Below, in pieces: positions 1 to 5,937 of a DNA stretch of 5,965 nt; within the stretch, counting starts at the first letter, position 1; each line of letters opens with the position of its first letter. The translations under genes and the position numbers were made by a program. Source of the DNA: Eubacterium sp. (GTDB lineage Bacteria; Bacillota; Clostridia; Lachnospirales; Lachnospiraceae); assembly GCA_022776205.1 (NCBI GenBank), contig JALFIK010000030.1, forward strand, positions 1 through 5,965, in the 5' to 3' direction. The notes below the pieces were generated by a model, which was not told the DNA's origin, made no database searches, and saw only the letters and a list, made by a program, of their open reading frames with translations.

Positions 1-1385
1 TCTTCTAATTCCTTAATTTTTCTTTCCAGCTCATCGTATTCATTCTGAAGTTTTTCTCTTTCCAATCCGGTCAGAGCACGCAGACGCATGTCTACAATTG
101 CCTGAGCCTGCGCCTGAGAAAATTCAAAACGTTTCATCAGATTATCACGCGCTTCGGAAACGTTTGCGGAGGAACGAATGATCTGAATCACCTCATCAAT
201 ATAATCCAGCGCCTTAAGAAGTCCCTCCAAAATATGAGCTCTCTCTTTTGCCTTATTCAGTTCATACTTTGTTCTTCTTGTTACCACATCTTTCTGATGG
301 TCAAGATAGAAGGAAAGCATTTCTTTTAAATTAAGAATCTTTGGCTGATTATCCACAAGTGCCAGCATAATCACGCCAAAAGTATCCTGTAACTGTGTAT
401 GTTTAAAAAGCTGTTTTAACAAAACATTCGCATTGACATCTTTCCTCGTCTCAATACAGATTCGCATACCACTCCGGTCTGACTCATCACGCAATTCTGT
501 AATGCCGTCAATTTTCTTTTCTTTGACAAGCTCCGCAATTTTTTCAATCAGACGTGCTTTATTTACCATATAAGGAAGCTCTGTCACAATGATTCTCTGT
601 TTTCCGTTTTTCATCGGCTCAATATTGGTTACAGCACGTACTTTAATCTTCCCTCTTCCGGTCCGGTATGCCTGTTCAATTCCCTTTCTTCCAAGAATTT
701 CCGCTCCTGTTGGAAAATCCGGTCCTTTCACAATCTCAAGTAATTCATCAATAGAAGTATCTCTGTCTTCTTCTACACGATTATCAATCAGTTTCACAAC
801 CCCGTCAATCGTTTCTCTCAGATTATGCGGAGGAATATTTGTTGCCATACCTACAGCAATTCCCTGTGCACCATTTACCAGAAGGTTTGGAAATCTTGAC
901 GGTAATATCGATGGCTCTTTCTCTGTCTCATCAAAGTTTGGAACAAAATCCACCGTATCTTTATAAATGTCTGCAGTCATTTCCATGGATATTTTCGATA
1001 ATCTTGCCTCAGTATAACGCATGGCAGCCGCTCCGTCACCATCCACAGAACCAAAATTCCCGTGACCATCCACTAACGGATAACGGGTAGACCAGTCCTG
1101 GGCAAGATTTACCAGTGCACCATAAATAGAACTGTCTCCATGAGGATGATATTTACCCATGGTATCCCCGACAATACGCGCACATTTTCTGTGCGGCTTA
1201 TCCGGCCCGTTATTTAATTCGATCATAGAGTATAAAATTCTTCTCTGAACTGGTTTCAGACCATCTCTCACATCGGGAAGAGCCCTGGATACAATTACAC
1301 TCATGGCATAATCAATATAAGATTTCTCCATGGTATTTTTTAAATCCACCTCGTGGATCTTGTCAAAAATATTACTATCGTCCAT
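1..1385 (-). CDS. gyrA: DNA gyrase subunit A, N-terminal 461 codons (gene truncated by window edge)
   Basis: GyrA is the DNA breakage and reunion subunit of gyrase (A2B2), which introduces negative supercoils using ATP hydrolysed by GyrB. The reading frame is open from the ATG at 1385 to base 1 with no stop, so only the window edge cuts it; the full protein would be over 800 residues. Visible in order: the N-terminal arm (MDDSNIFDKIHEVDLKNTME), the winged-helix domain with the quinolone region HPHGDSSIYG (residues 80-89), the catalytic Tyr124 in AMRYTEARL, the DNA-bending Ile176 in QGIAVGMATNIPPHN, and the C-gate coiled-coil start at MRLRALTGLER (433-443) followed by a charged heptad-like stretch to 461. 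The C-terminal pinwheel with its GyrA box lies outside the window. Its place directly after gyrB, 44 bp away, argues for GyrA rather than ParC. The residue matching E. coli Asp87 is Gly89, which is unusual compared with E. coli; Ser85 (E. coli Ser83) is kept. Confidence 0.97.
   Translation of the reverse strand, partial: MDDSNIFDKIHEVDLKNTMEKSYIDYAMSVIVSRALPDVRDGLKPVQRRILYSMIELNNGPDKPHRKCARIVGDTMGKYHPHGDSSIYGALVNLAQDWSTRYPLVDGHGNFGSVDGDGAAAMRYTEARLSKISMEMTADIYKDTVDFVPNFDETEKEPSILPSRFPNLLVNGAQGIAVGMATNIPPHNLRETIDGVVKLIDNRVEEDRDTSIDELLEIVKGPDFPTGAEILGRKGIEQAYRTGRGKIKVRAVTNIEPMKNGKQRIIVTELPYMVNKARLIEKIAELVKEKKIDGITELRDESDRSGMRICIETRKDVNANVLLKQLFKHTQLQDTFGVIMLALVDNQPKILNLKEMLSFYLDHQKDVVTRRTKYELNKAKERAHILEGLLKALDYIDEVIQIIRSSANVSEARDNLMKRFEFSQAQAQAIVDMRLRALTGLEREKLQNEYDELERKIKELE
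349..357 (+). promoter_or_regulatory. Perfect TTATCCACA DnaA-box match inside gyrA
   Basis: The plus strand carries the strongest known DnaA-box sequence, TTATCCACA, over GyrA codons for LVDN. It is about 5.6 kb from the presumed origin. Codon constraint could produce it by chance; no cluster surrounds it. Confidence 0.3.
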
Positions 1386-1390
1386 ACTGT

Positions 1391-1396
1391 CCTCCT
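1391..1396 (-). promoter_or_regulatory. gyrA ribosome binding site
   Basis: On the minus strand a perfect AGGAGG lies 5 bases before the ATG at 1385. This fixes the gyrA start. The 44-bp gap to the gyrB stop contains no hairpin followed by a T run and no convincing promoter, so gyrA is probably translated from the gyrB transcript. Confidence 0.85.
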
Positions 1397-1429
1397 GAAC
1401 AAATCATTGTCCTTCCTGTCTTTCTCATT

Positions 1430-3361
1430 TTAAATATCCAGGTTTTGTACATATTTTGCATTTGCCTCAATAAACTCTCTTCTCGGTTCTACTCTGTCTC
1501 CCATGAGCGTATCAAAGGTAAGATCCAGTTCGGATGCAGCATCATCATCCATATTGACACGGAGAAGAATTCTCCTTTCCGGATCCATAGTTGTCTCCCA
1601 GAGCTGGGAAGCATCCATCTCTCCAAGACCCTTGTAACGCTGAATTTTATTATTTCCATCACGGCCGATTTCTGTGAGAATTTTATTTAACTCTTCATCA
1701 CTGTACGCATACCAGACCTTTTTATTTTTCTCCACCTTGTAAAGTGGAGGCTGTGCGAGATACACATGTCCTTCCCTGATCAGATCCGGCATGAACCGAT
1801 AAAGAAATGTAAGCAACAAAGTCGCAATATGTGCACCATCCACATCCGCATCTGTCATAATGATAATTTTATCATATCTCAATTTACTAATATCAAAATC
1901 TTCATGAATTCCTGTTCCAAAGGCCGTGATCATTGCCCGAATCTCATTATTTACAAGAATCTTGTCCAGTCTTGATTTCTCCACATTAAGAATCTTTCCG
2001 CGAAGTGGAAGAATTGCCTGGGTAGCCCTGCTCCTGGCGGTCTTTGCCGAACCACCGGCAGAATCCCCCTCTACAATATAAATTTCACAATTTTTTGGAT
2101 CTTTATCAGAACAGTCTGCCAGTTTACCCGGAAGACTCATCCCATCAAGTGCAGATTTTCTCCTTGTAAGATCTCTCGCTTTTCTGGCTGCTTCTCTTGC
2201 CCGTTGTGCGAGCACTGCTTTTTCGCAAATTATCTTTGCCACGTTCGGATTCTGTTCCAGAAAATAAGTAAGTTGTTCACTTACTACACTGTCCACTGCA
2301 CCACGTGCTTCACTATTGCCCAGTTTCTGCTTAGTCTGCCCTTCAAACTGAGGTTCCGGAATCTTAATACTGACAATGGCAACCAATCCTTCACGAATAT
2401 CCTCTCCAGTCAGATTCTGCTCACTCTCTTTTAACAGCTTATTTTTTCTTGCATAATCATTGAATGTTTTTGTAAGTGCACTTCGAAATCCGGCCAGATG
2501 GGTTCCTCCTTCCGGTGTTGTAATATTATTCACAAAACTGTAGACTCCTTCATTGAATGAATCATTATGCTGCAATGCAACTTCCACAAAAACATCGCCC
2601 TTTTTCCCTTCGCAGTAAACCACCTGAGGATAAAGAACTTCCTTGTTTTTATTGAGATATTCCACATATTCCCGGATTCCTCCCTCATAATGAAATGTCA
2701 GGGAGGCCTCCTGTCCCGGTCTTTTGTCCGTGAGAATAATTTTTAAATTCTTTGTCAGAAAGGCCATCTCTCTAAGACGCTGCTTGAGGATTTCAAAATC
2801 AAAGACAGTGTCTTCAAAAATGGTAGCATCCGGAAGAAAGCGCACTTCCGTACCTCTGCGTTCTGTATCACCCACAATCTTCAGGGGATACATAACCTTT
2901 CCCCTCTCATATCTCTGACGATAAATTTTTCCTTCATGGAAAATATCAACTTCAAGCCAGGTGGAAAGCGCATTCACTACCGAAGCCCCCACTCCGTGCA
3001 GACCGCCGGATACCTTATATCCTCCACCACCAAACTTACCTCCCGCATGAAGGATGGTAAATACAACTTCCACTGCAGGGATTCCCTTTTTCTTATTGAT
3101 TCCTACAGGGATTCCACGCCCGTTGTCACGAACTGTGATTGAATTATCTTCATTGATGTAAACTTCTACCGTATTACAAAATCCGGCTAATGCTTCATCA
3201 ACTGCATTATCGACAATTTCATATACCAGATGATGGAGGCCTTTGGATGAAGTACTGCCAATGTACATACCAGGCCTTTTCCGTACTGCTTCAAGACCTT
3301 CTAATATCTGTATCTGATCCGCACCATATTCCTGCGCTGCAGAAATCTGTTCTTCACTCAT
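1430..3361 (-). CDS. gyrB: DNA gyrase subunit B
   Basis: GyrB is the ATPase subunit of gyrase and works with GyrA in the cytoplasm on the chromosome. The 643 residues match the short Gram-positive form and lack the insertion of the roughly 800-residue enterobacterial protein. The GHKL ATPase domain comes first: general base Glu48 and Mg-binding Asn52 in YEIVDNAVDEA, then VRDNGRGIP (77-85, Asp79 contacting adenine), then the glycine-rich ATP lid around GGKFGGGGYKVSGGLHGVG (107-125). Arg148 in GKIYRQRYERG matches the aminocoumarin-contact arginine of E. coli (Arg136). The transducer domain ends with QTKQKLGN (342-349; Lys344 senses the ATP gamma phosphate). The TOPRIM domain has EGDSAGG (431-437) with the metal-binding Glu431 and the acidic DADVD (504-508). 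The tail has YKGLGEMD (576-583) and EPRREFIEANA (625-635). Its own promoter lies upstream. ParE is the alternative, but the recF-gyrB-gyrA order makes GyrB much more likely. Confidence 0.98.
   Translation of the reverse strand: MSEEQISAAQEYGADQIQILEGLEAVRKRPGMYIGSTSSKGLHHLVYEIVDNAVDEALAGFCNTVEVYINEDNSITVRDNGRGIPVGINKKKGIPAVEVVFTILHAGGKFGGGGYKVSGGLHGVGASVVNALSTWLEVDIFHEGKIYRQRYERGKVMYPLKIVGDTERRGTEVRFLPDATIFEDTVFDFEILKQRLREMAFLTKNLKIILTDKRPGQEASLTFHYEGGIREYVEYLNKNKEVLYPQVVYCEGKKGDVFVEVALQHNDSFNEGVYSFVNNITTPEGGTHLAGFRSALTKTFNDYARKNKLLKESEQNLTGEDIREGLVAIVSIKIPEPQFEGQTKQKLGNSEARGAVDSVVSEQLTYFLEQNPNVAKIICEKAVLAQRAREAARKARDLTRRKSALDGMSLPGKLADCSDKDPKNCEIYIVEGDSAGGSAKTARSRATQAILPLRGKILNVEKSRLDKILVNNEIRAMITAFGTGIHEDFDISKLRYDKIIIMTDADVDGAHIATLLLTFLYRFMPDLIREGHVYLAQPPLYKVEKNKKVWYAYSDEELNKILTEIGRDGNNKIQRYKGLGEMDASQLWETTMDPERRILLRVNMDDDAASELDLTFDTLMGDRVEPRREFIEANAKYVQNLDI
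2526..2534 (+). promoter_or_regulatory. DnaA-box match inside gyrB
   Basis: TTATTCACA on the plus strand fits TTATNCACA exactly. It lies over the codons for FVNN (residues 276-279) of GyrB, a conserved stretch, so the protein sequence may by itself explain the match. Confidence 0.25.
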
Positions 3362-3368
3362 AATAAAA

Positions 3369-3374
3369 CCTCCT
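3369..3374 (-). promoter_or_regulatory. gyrB ribosome binding site
   Basis: A perfect AGGAGG on the minus strand sits 7 bases before the ATG at 3361, an ideal distance. It supports the start giving MSEEQISAAQ at the N-terminus. Confidence 0.85.
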
Positions 3375-3378
3375 GTTA

Positions 3379-3439
3379 AAACTTAATCAAATAATTATAT
3401 CATAAATATTACCATTTATTCAATGTCTTAAACTTAATC
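3379..3439. repeat. 10-bp direct repeat bracketing the gyrB promoter
   Basis: The ten bases aaacttaatc occur at 3379-3388 and again at 3430-3439, start points 51 bp apart. The right copy covers the recF stop codon and lies just upstream of the -35; the left copy lies at the predicted transcription start of gyrB. Both are AT-rich, so chance is a real possibility, but the placement is what paired operators look like. Confidence 0.4.
3394..3423 (-). promoter_or_regulatory. Predicted sigma-A promoter of gyrB (extended -10)
   Basis: Reading the minus strand, TTGAAT (3418-3423, four of six to TTGACA) is followed after 18 bases by a perfect TATAAT (3394-3399). The -10 is preceded by TGA (3400-3402), giving the extended form TGnTATAAT. 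The predicted transcription start is near 3387, leaving a leader of about 25 bases that contains the AGGAGG. The promoter begins about 10 bp past the recF stop, so gyrB-gyrA can be expressed apart from the dnaN operon. Gyrase promoters are often sensitive to DNA supercoiling in other bacteria; whether this one is cannot be read from the sequence. Confidence 0.7.
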
Positions 3440-4528
3440 TTCCTGGATTTCTTCCCATATTTTTCCCTTTTTTACCCGGAAAACCCGATCCATACTAATT
3501 CGGCTGTTTACAAAATCATCAAGGCCGGTACAGGAAACCATCGTCTGAATATCCTGTATACTCTTCAGAAGAAGAGACTGCCTCTTTTCATCAAGTTCCG
3601 ATAAAACATCGTCAAGCAGAAGGATCGGTCTGTCCCCCGATACATGCTCAATCAGGCGGATTTCTGATAATTTCAGGGAAAGAGCAGCGGTTCTTTGCTG
3701 CCCCTGCGATCCGAATCTTCGCAGATCAATACCGTTAGAAAGAAAACGAATATCATCTCTGTGAGGACCGACAGAAGTCGTTCCACAGACAATATCTTTT
3801 TTTCTTCTTGAAAAAAGTTTTTCCCGAAACAATTCCGCCTCTGTATTTTTTTCATATTCTACCTGAATATTTTCTCTGTCACCACTTAATCTGGCATGAA
3901 TTTTTCTCATGATTTCATCAATATACCGGATAAATTCTTCTCTTTTTTTTATAAGAGATATTCCCGAAGATAACAGCTGTTCATCCCATCCGTCCAGGGT
4001 ATCAATCAGAGAAGGGGACTTTTTAATCTGTTTCAGAAGATTATTTCTCTCATTTAATACTTTGTTATACAAAATAAGCTGTGTAAGGTATCCCCGGTCT
4101 AACTGCCCCAGTTCCATATCCATAAATTTTCTCCGTCCGACCGGTCCTGCTTTAATAATTGACAGGTCTTCGGGAGAAAAAAAGACAATATGCATTATTC
4201 CAAGAAGTTCTCCGGAACGTTTTATCGGTACACCATCCACAGCAATTCCTTTATTCTTATTCTTTTTTAAGTGAACATCCAGCCGGTGAGATAAGGAGTT
4301 TTTGCGAAAAAAAAGCCGGATATGTGCTTCCTCTTCCCCAAAACGAATCATTTCTTTATCTTTACTTCCCCGATGAGAACGGGCTGTGCCGCAAAGATAA
4401 ACTGCTTCTAAAAGATTCGTTTTCCCCTGGGCATTCTCTCCGAAAAAAATGTTCACTCCGGGAGAAAACTTCACCTTCGCCGAATCAAAATTTCGGTAAT
4501 TATTTAATTCTATCGATTCTACAAACAT
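3434..4528 (-). CDS. recF: DNA replication and repair protein RecF
   Basis: RecF is an SMC/ABC-like ATPase that acts with RecO and RecR to load RecA at single-strand gaps and helps stalled forks recover. The 364 residues are the usual length. The N-terminus FVESIELNNYRNF is characteristic. Walker A is GENAQGKT (30-37), with Lys36 and Thr37 for phosphate and Mg. Further motifs are FFSPEDL (116-122), VGPHRDD (253-259), the ABC signature FGSQGQQRTAAL (272-283) and Walker B with D-loop PILLLDDVLSELD (301-313). The middle region (about 140-240) is the helical arm. The gene follows yaaA by 30 bp without a terminator and so is probably co-transcribed with dnaN. Two 8-base homopolymer runs lie in the gene (3943-3950, 4307-4314), yet the frame is intact. 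No remB-like gene lies between recF and gyrB. Confidence 0.97.
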   Translation of the reverse strand: MFVESIELNNYRNFDSAKVKFSPGVNIFFGENAQGKTNLLEAVYLCGTARSHRGSKDKEMIRFGEEEAHIRLFFRKNSLSHRLDVHLKKNKNKGIAVDGVPIKRSGELLGIMHIVFFSPEDLSIIKAGPVGRRKFMDMELGQLDRGYLTQLILYNKVLNERNNLLKQIKKSPSLIDTLDGWDEQLLSSGISLIKKREEFIRYIDEIMRKIHARLSGDRENIQVEYEKNTEAELFREKLFSRRKKDIVCGTTSVGPHRDDIRFLSNGIDLRRFGSQGQQRTAALSLKLSEIRLIEHVSGDRPILLLDDVLSELDEKRQSLLLKSIQDIQTMVSCTGLDDFVNSRISMDRVFRVKKGKIWEEIQED

Positions 4529-4534
4529 AAAGTA

Positions 4535-4540
4535 TCCCCC
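4535..4540 (-). promoter_or_regulatory. recF ribosome binding site (non-canonical)
   Basis: The best candidate on the minus strand is GGGGGA, 6 bases before the ATG at 4528. It pairs less well with the 16S tail than the AGGAGG sites of gyrA and gyrB, which fits a protein needed at low level. Confidence 0.55.
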
Positions 4541-4558
4541 GTAAGTTCATAAACAATC

Positions 4559-4768
4559 TCAATCCGTTACTTTAACAGACTCTCCGTCAAATTCAAAAAC
4601 ATCTCCTGCATAAAGTTTTTTCCCGCGTCTTGTTTCCACTTCTCCGTTTACTTTTACCTCTCCGTTCTGAATAAAAATTTTTGCATCAAGCCCGGAAGAG
4701 ACCATGCCGGTTGCTTTTAAAGCCTGTCCAAGTTTAATATATTCTTCTCGTAATTTTAATTCCTGCAT
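4559..4768 (-). CDS. yaaA: S4-domain RNA-binding protein of the YaaA family (recF-adjacent)
   Basis: This is a 69-residue cytoplasmic protein made almost entirely of one S4 RNA-binding domain. The domain starts at YIKLGQALKATG (10-21) and runs through the loop VNGEVETRRGKKLYAGD (40-56), whose RRGKK basic cluster is the expected RNA-contacting surface. B. subtilis YaaA is about 71 residues and sits in the same place between dnaN and recF; work there points to a role in large ribosomal subunit biogenesis, but the exact role here is inferred. I chose the ATG at 4768 because GAGG lies 6 bases before it and the domain starts properly. A TTG at 4795 in the same frame would add nine residues (MIIKKTRFY), but it has no good ribosome binding site and would start 3 bp after dnaN. 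Probably co-transcribed with dnaN and recF. Confidence 0.92.
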   Translation of the reverse strand: MQELKLREEYIKLGQALKATGMVSSGLDAKIFIQNGEVKVNGEVETRRGKKLYAGDVFEFDGESVKVTD

Positions 4769-4774
4769 ATAAAA

Positions 4775-4778
4775 CCTC
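4775..4778 (-). promoter_or_regulatory. yaaA ribosome binding site that decides the start
   Basis: GAGG (within ACGAGG on the minus strand) lies 6 bases before the ATG at 4768. It is inside the reading frame of the longer TTG-initiated version, and so favours the shorter protein. Confidence 0.6.
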
Positions 4779-4798
4779 GTTTTTTTTATTATCAAAAT

Positions 4799-5911
4799 TT
4801 ATATATTACTGTTATTCACATTAATTGGAAGAATCAAATACAGGTAAGAGGACTCCTCATTCCTAATAATGCACGGTGCAATGGAATTAATCAGATAAAT
4901 GGAAATTTCTTCTTCATCAATAACACGCAGGGCATCTGCAAGAAACTTCGGATTAAATCCGATTACAAGATCTTTTCCTTCCTTTCTGATGGCAATCTGA
5001 TCCTTCATGGACCCAATCTGCGAAGAGATCATAAGATTCATCTGTTCATTTTCAATTTTTAAAATAATTGGCTTTTTATCTGAATCTTTTACAAATAATG
5101 TAGAACGTTCCAGGCATCGGAGAAGATCCATTTTATTTATGGTAACTTTTGTTTCATAATCATTTGAAAGCATCTGGCTGATATTATAAAACTTTCCATC
5201 CAGAAGACGGGATACTACTTTCGTTTCTTCAAACTCAAACAAAATGTGCTTATCTGTTAAATACAAATGAATGAGATCATCAGCTTCTCCCGGTAAAATT
5301 TTACTAACTTCTGAAAGTGTTTTTCCAGGTACGATCACCTCTGTTTCCGGATATTCCTCTTTTAATTCGATTTTTCTCACTGAAATCCGATGTCCGTCTA
5401 AGGAAGTTACTGTCAGCTGATTTTTTTTAATCTGAAGCAGTTCCCCGGTCATCAGTTTATTATTTTCATTATCGGATACAGAAAAGATTGTCTGGCGAAC
5501 AACTTCTTTTAAATCAAATTGGGATAAAGTGATTTTATTTTCCTTTTCAATCTCCGGTAAATGTGAAAAATCGTCGCCCTGTTTTCCCATAATACTACAT
5601 TGAATTTGTTCGCACTCAATATTTGTCTTTCCGGATTCTTCTGTTTCAATGAAAACATCATTATCCGGAATCTTTTTTATGATTTCAGAAAATATTTTTG
5701 CTTCTAATGCAATCTTCCCGGATTCCAAGATGGTTCCCTGAATAATTGTTTCAATACCAAGCTCAGTATCATTGGCAGTTAATTTGATACAATTATCATA
5801 GGCTTCAATAAGAATACATTGAAGAATATCCATTGTTGTTTTATTGGATACTGCTTTTGAAACAGTCATTACTCCACGTAATAATTGATTTTTAGGACAT
5901 GTTATTTTCAT
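4799..5911 (-). CDS. dnaN: DNA polymerase III sliding clamp (beta subunit)
   Basis: DnaN forms a ring-shaped homodimer that tethers DNA polymerase III to DNA and recruits ligase, MutS, MutL and translesion polymerases through a hydrophobic pocket. The 370 residues fit the family and the three-domain layout (about 1-125, 126-250, 251-370). Recognisable pieces are the N-terminus MKITCPKNQLLRGV, TANDTELGIE (45-54), TGELLQ (155-160), the conserved TSLDGHRIS (169-177) of domain 2, NPKFLADALRVID (320-332), and PCIIR followed by YLYLILPI at the C-terminus, which forms part of the partner pocket. The tail continues NVNNSNI after LPI, a few residues longer than the B. subtilis end, as I recall it. dnaA is expected just upstream, outside the window. 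The ATG at 5911 is supported by the N-terminal match and by GAAAGGAG upstream, though the spacing is long. Confidence 0.97.
   Translation of the reverse strand: MKITCPKNQLLRGVMTVSKAVSNKTTMDILQCILIEAYDNCIKLTANDTELGIETIIQGTILESGKIALEAKIFSEIIKKIPDNDVFIETEESGKTNIECEQIQCSIMGKQGDDFSHLPEIEKENKITLSQFDLKEVVRQTIFSVSDNENNKLMTGELLQIKKNQLTVTSLDGHRISVRKIELKEEYPETEVIVPGKTLSEVSKILPGEADDLIHLYLTDKHILFEFEETKVVSRLLDGKFYNISQMLSNDYETKVTINKMDLLRCLERSTLFVKDSDKKPIILKIENEQMNLMISSQIGSMKDQIAIRKEGKDLVIGFNPKFLADALRVIDEEEISIYLINSIAPCIIRNEESSYLYLILPINVNNSNI
4812..4820 (+). promoter_or_regulatory. DnaA-box match at the 3' end of dnaN
   Basis: TTATTCACA on the plus strand fits TTATNCACA exactly. It overlaps the codons for the unusual dnaN tail (V-N-N), just before the stop codon. 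It is about 1.1 kb from the presumed origin. Binding is not shown; this is a sequence match only. Confidence 0.4.
5562..5570 (-). promoter_or_regulatory. Relaxed DnaA-box match inside dnaN
   Basis: TTTTTCACA on the minus strand fits the relaxed consensus TTWTNCACA but not the strict form. It lies in the dnaN coding region (residues FSH near 115-117). It may be chance. Confidence 0.25.
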
Positions 5912-5914
5912 AAA

Positions 5915-5923
5915 TGTGTATAA
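5915..5923 (-). promoter_or_regulatory. DnaA box TTATACACA upstream of dnaN
   Basis: TTATACACA on the minus strand fits the TTATNCACA consensus for the initiator DnaA at every position. It sits between the dnaN ribosome binding site and start codon, in the dnaA-dnaN intergenic region that commonly holds DnaA boxes in Firmicutes. A degenerate neighbour (TATTTCACA, 5934-5942, minus) has one mismatch to the relaxed TTWTNCACA consensus. Confidence 0.65.
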
Positions 5924-5931
5924 CTCCTTTC
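5924..5931 (-). promoter_or_regulatory. dnaN ribosome binding site with a long spacer
   Basis: GAAAGGAG on the minus strand is the only good Shine-Dalgarno match before dnaN. It ends 12 bases before the ATG at 5911, longer than the usual 5-9. The spacer consists mostly of a DnaA box. No ATG, GTG or TTG lies in between, and the protein match favours the ATG at 5911. Confidence 0.65.
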
Positions 5932-5937
5932 GGTGTG

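Noticed and set aside
450..474. GyrB position equivalent to E. coli Lys447 is Arg (residue 454) as a resistance change (residue numbers given)
   Set aside because: Arg in LPLRGKILNVEK is, as I recall, the normal state in many Gram-positive GyrB proteins, and the charge is kept.
589..1090. Plus-strand reading frames opposite gyrA (125 and 83 codons)
   Set aside because: They are antisense to a clearly conserved gyrA frame, lack ribosome binding sites and resemble no family.
1375..1407. 10-codon mini-ORF (ATG at 1407) overlapping the gyrA start, preceded by AGGAAGG
   Set aside because: The spacer is only 3 bases and the AGGAGG of gyrA lies inside it; most likely chance, though a leader-peptide coupling role cannot be fully excluded.
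1386..1429. Possible terminator or promoter between gyrB and gyrA
   Set aside because: No stem followed by a T run and no -35/-10 pair found in the 44 bp.
3673..3855. 60-codon minus-strand frame inside recF
   Set aside because: Out-of-frame shadow of recF, with no ribosome binding site of note; recF motifs run through this stretch.
3909..4530. Plus-strand reading frames of about 120 codons opposite recF
   Set aside because: Low-complexity Ser/Phe/Leu-rich translation typical of the antisense of Lys/Glu-rich genes; recF fully explains the region.
4777..4795. T-run or A-run between dnaN and yaaA as a terminator
   Set aside because: The run is As, not Us, on the transcribed sense strand, and no GC-rich stem precedes it.
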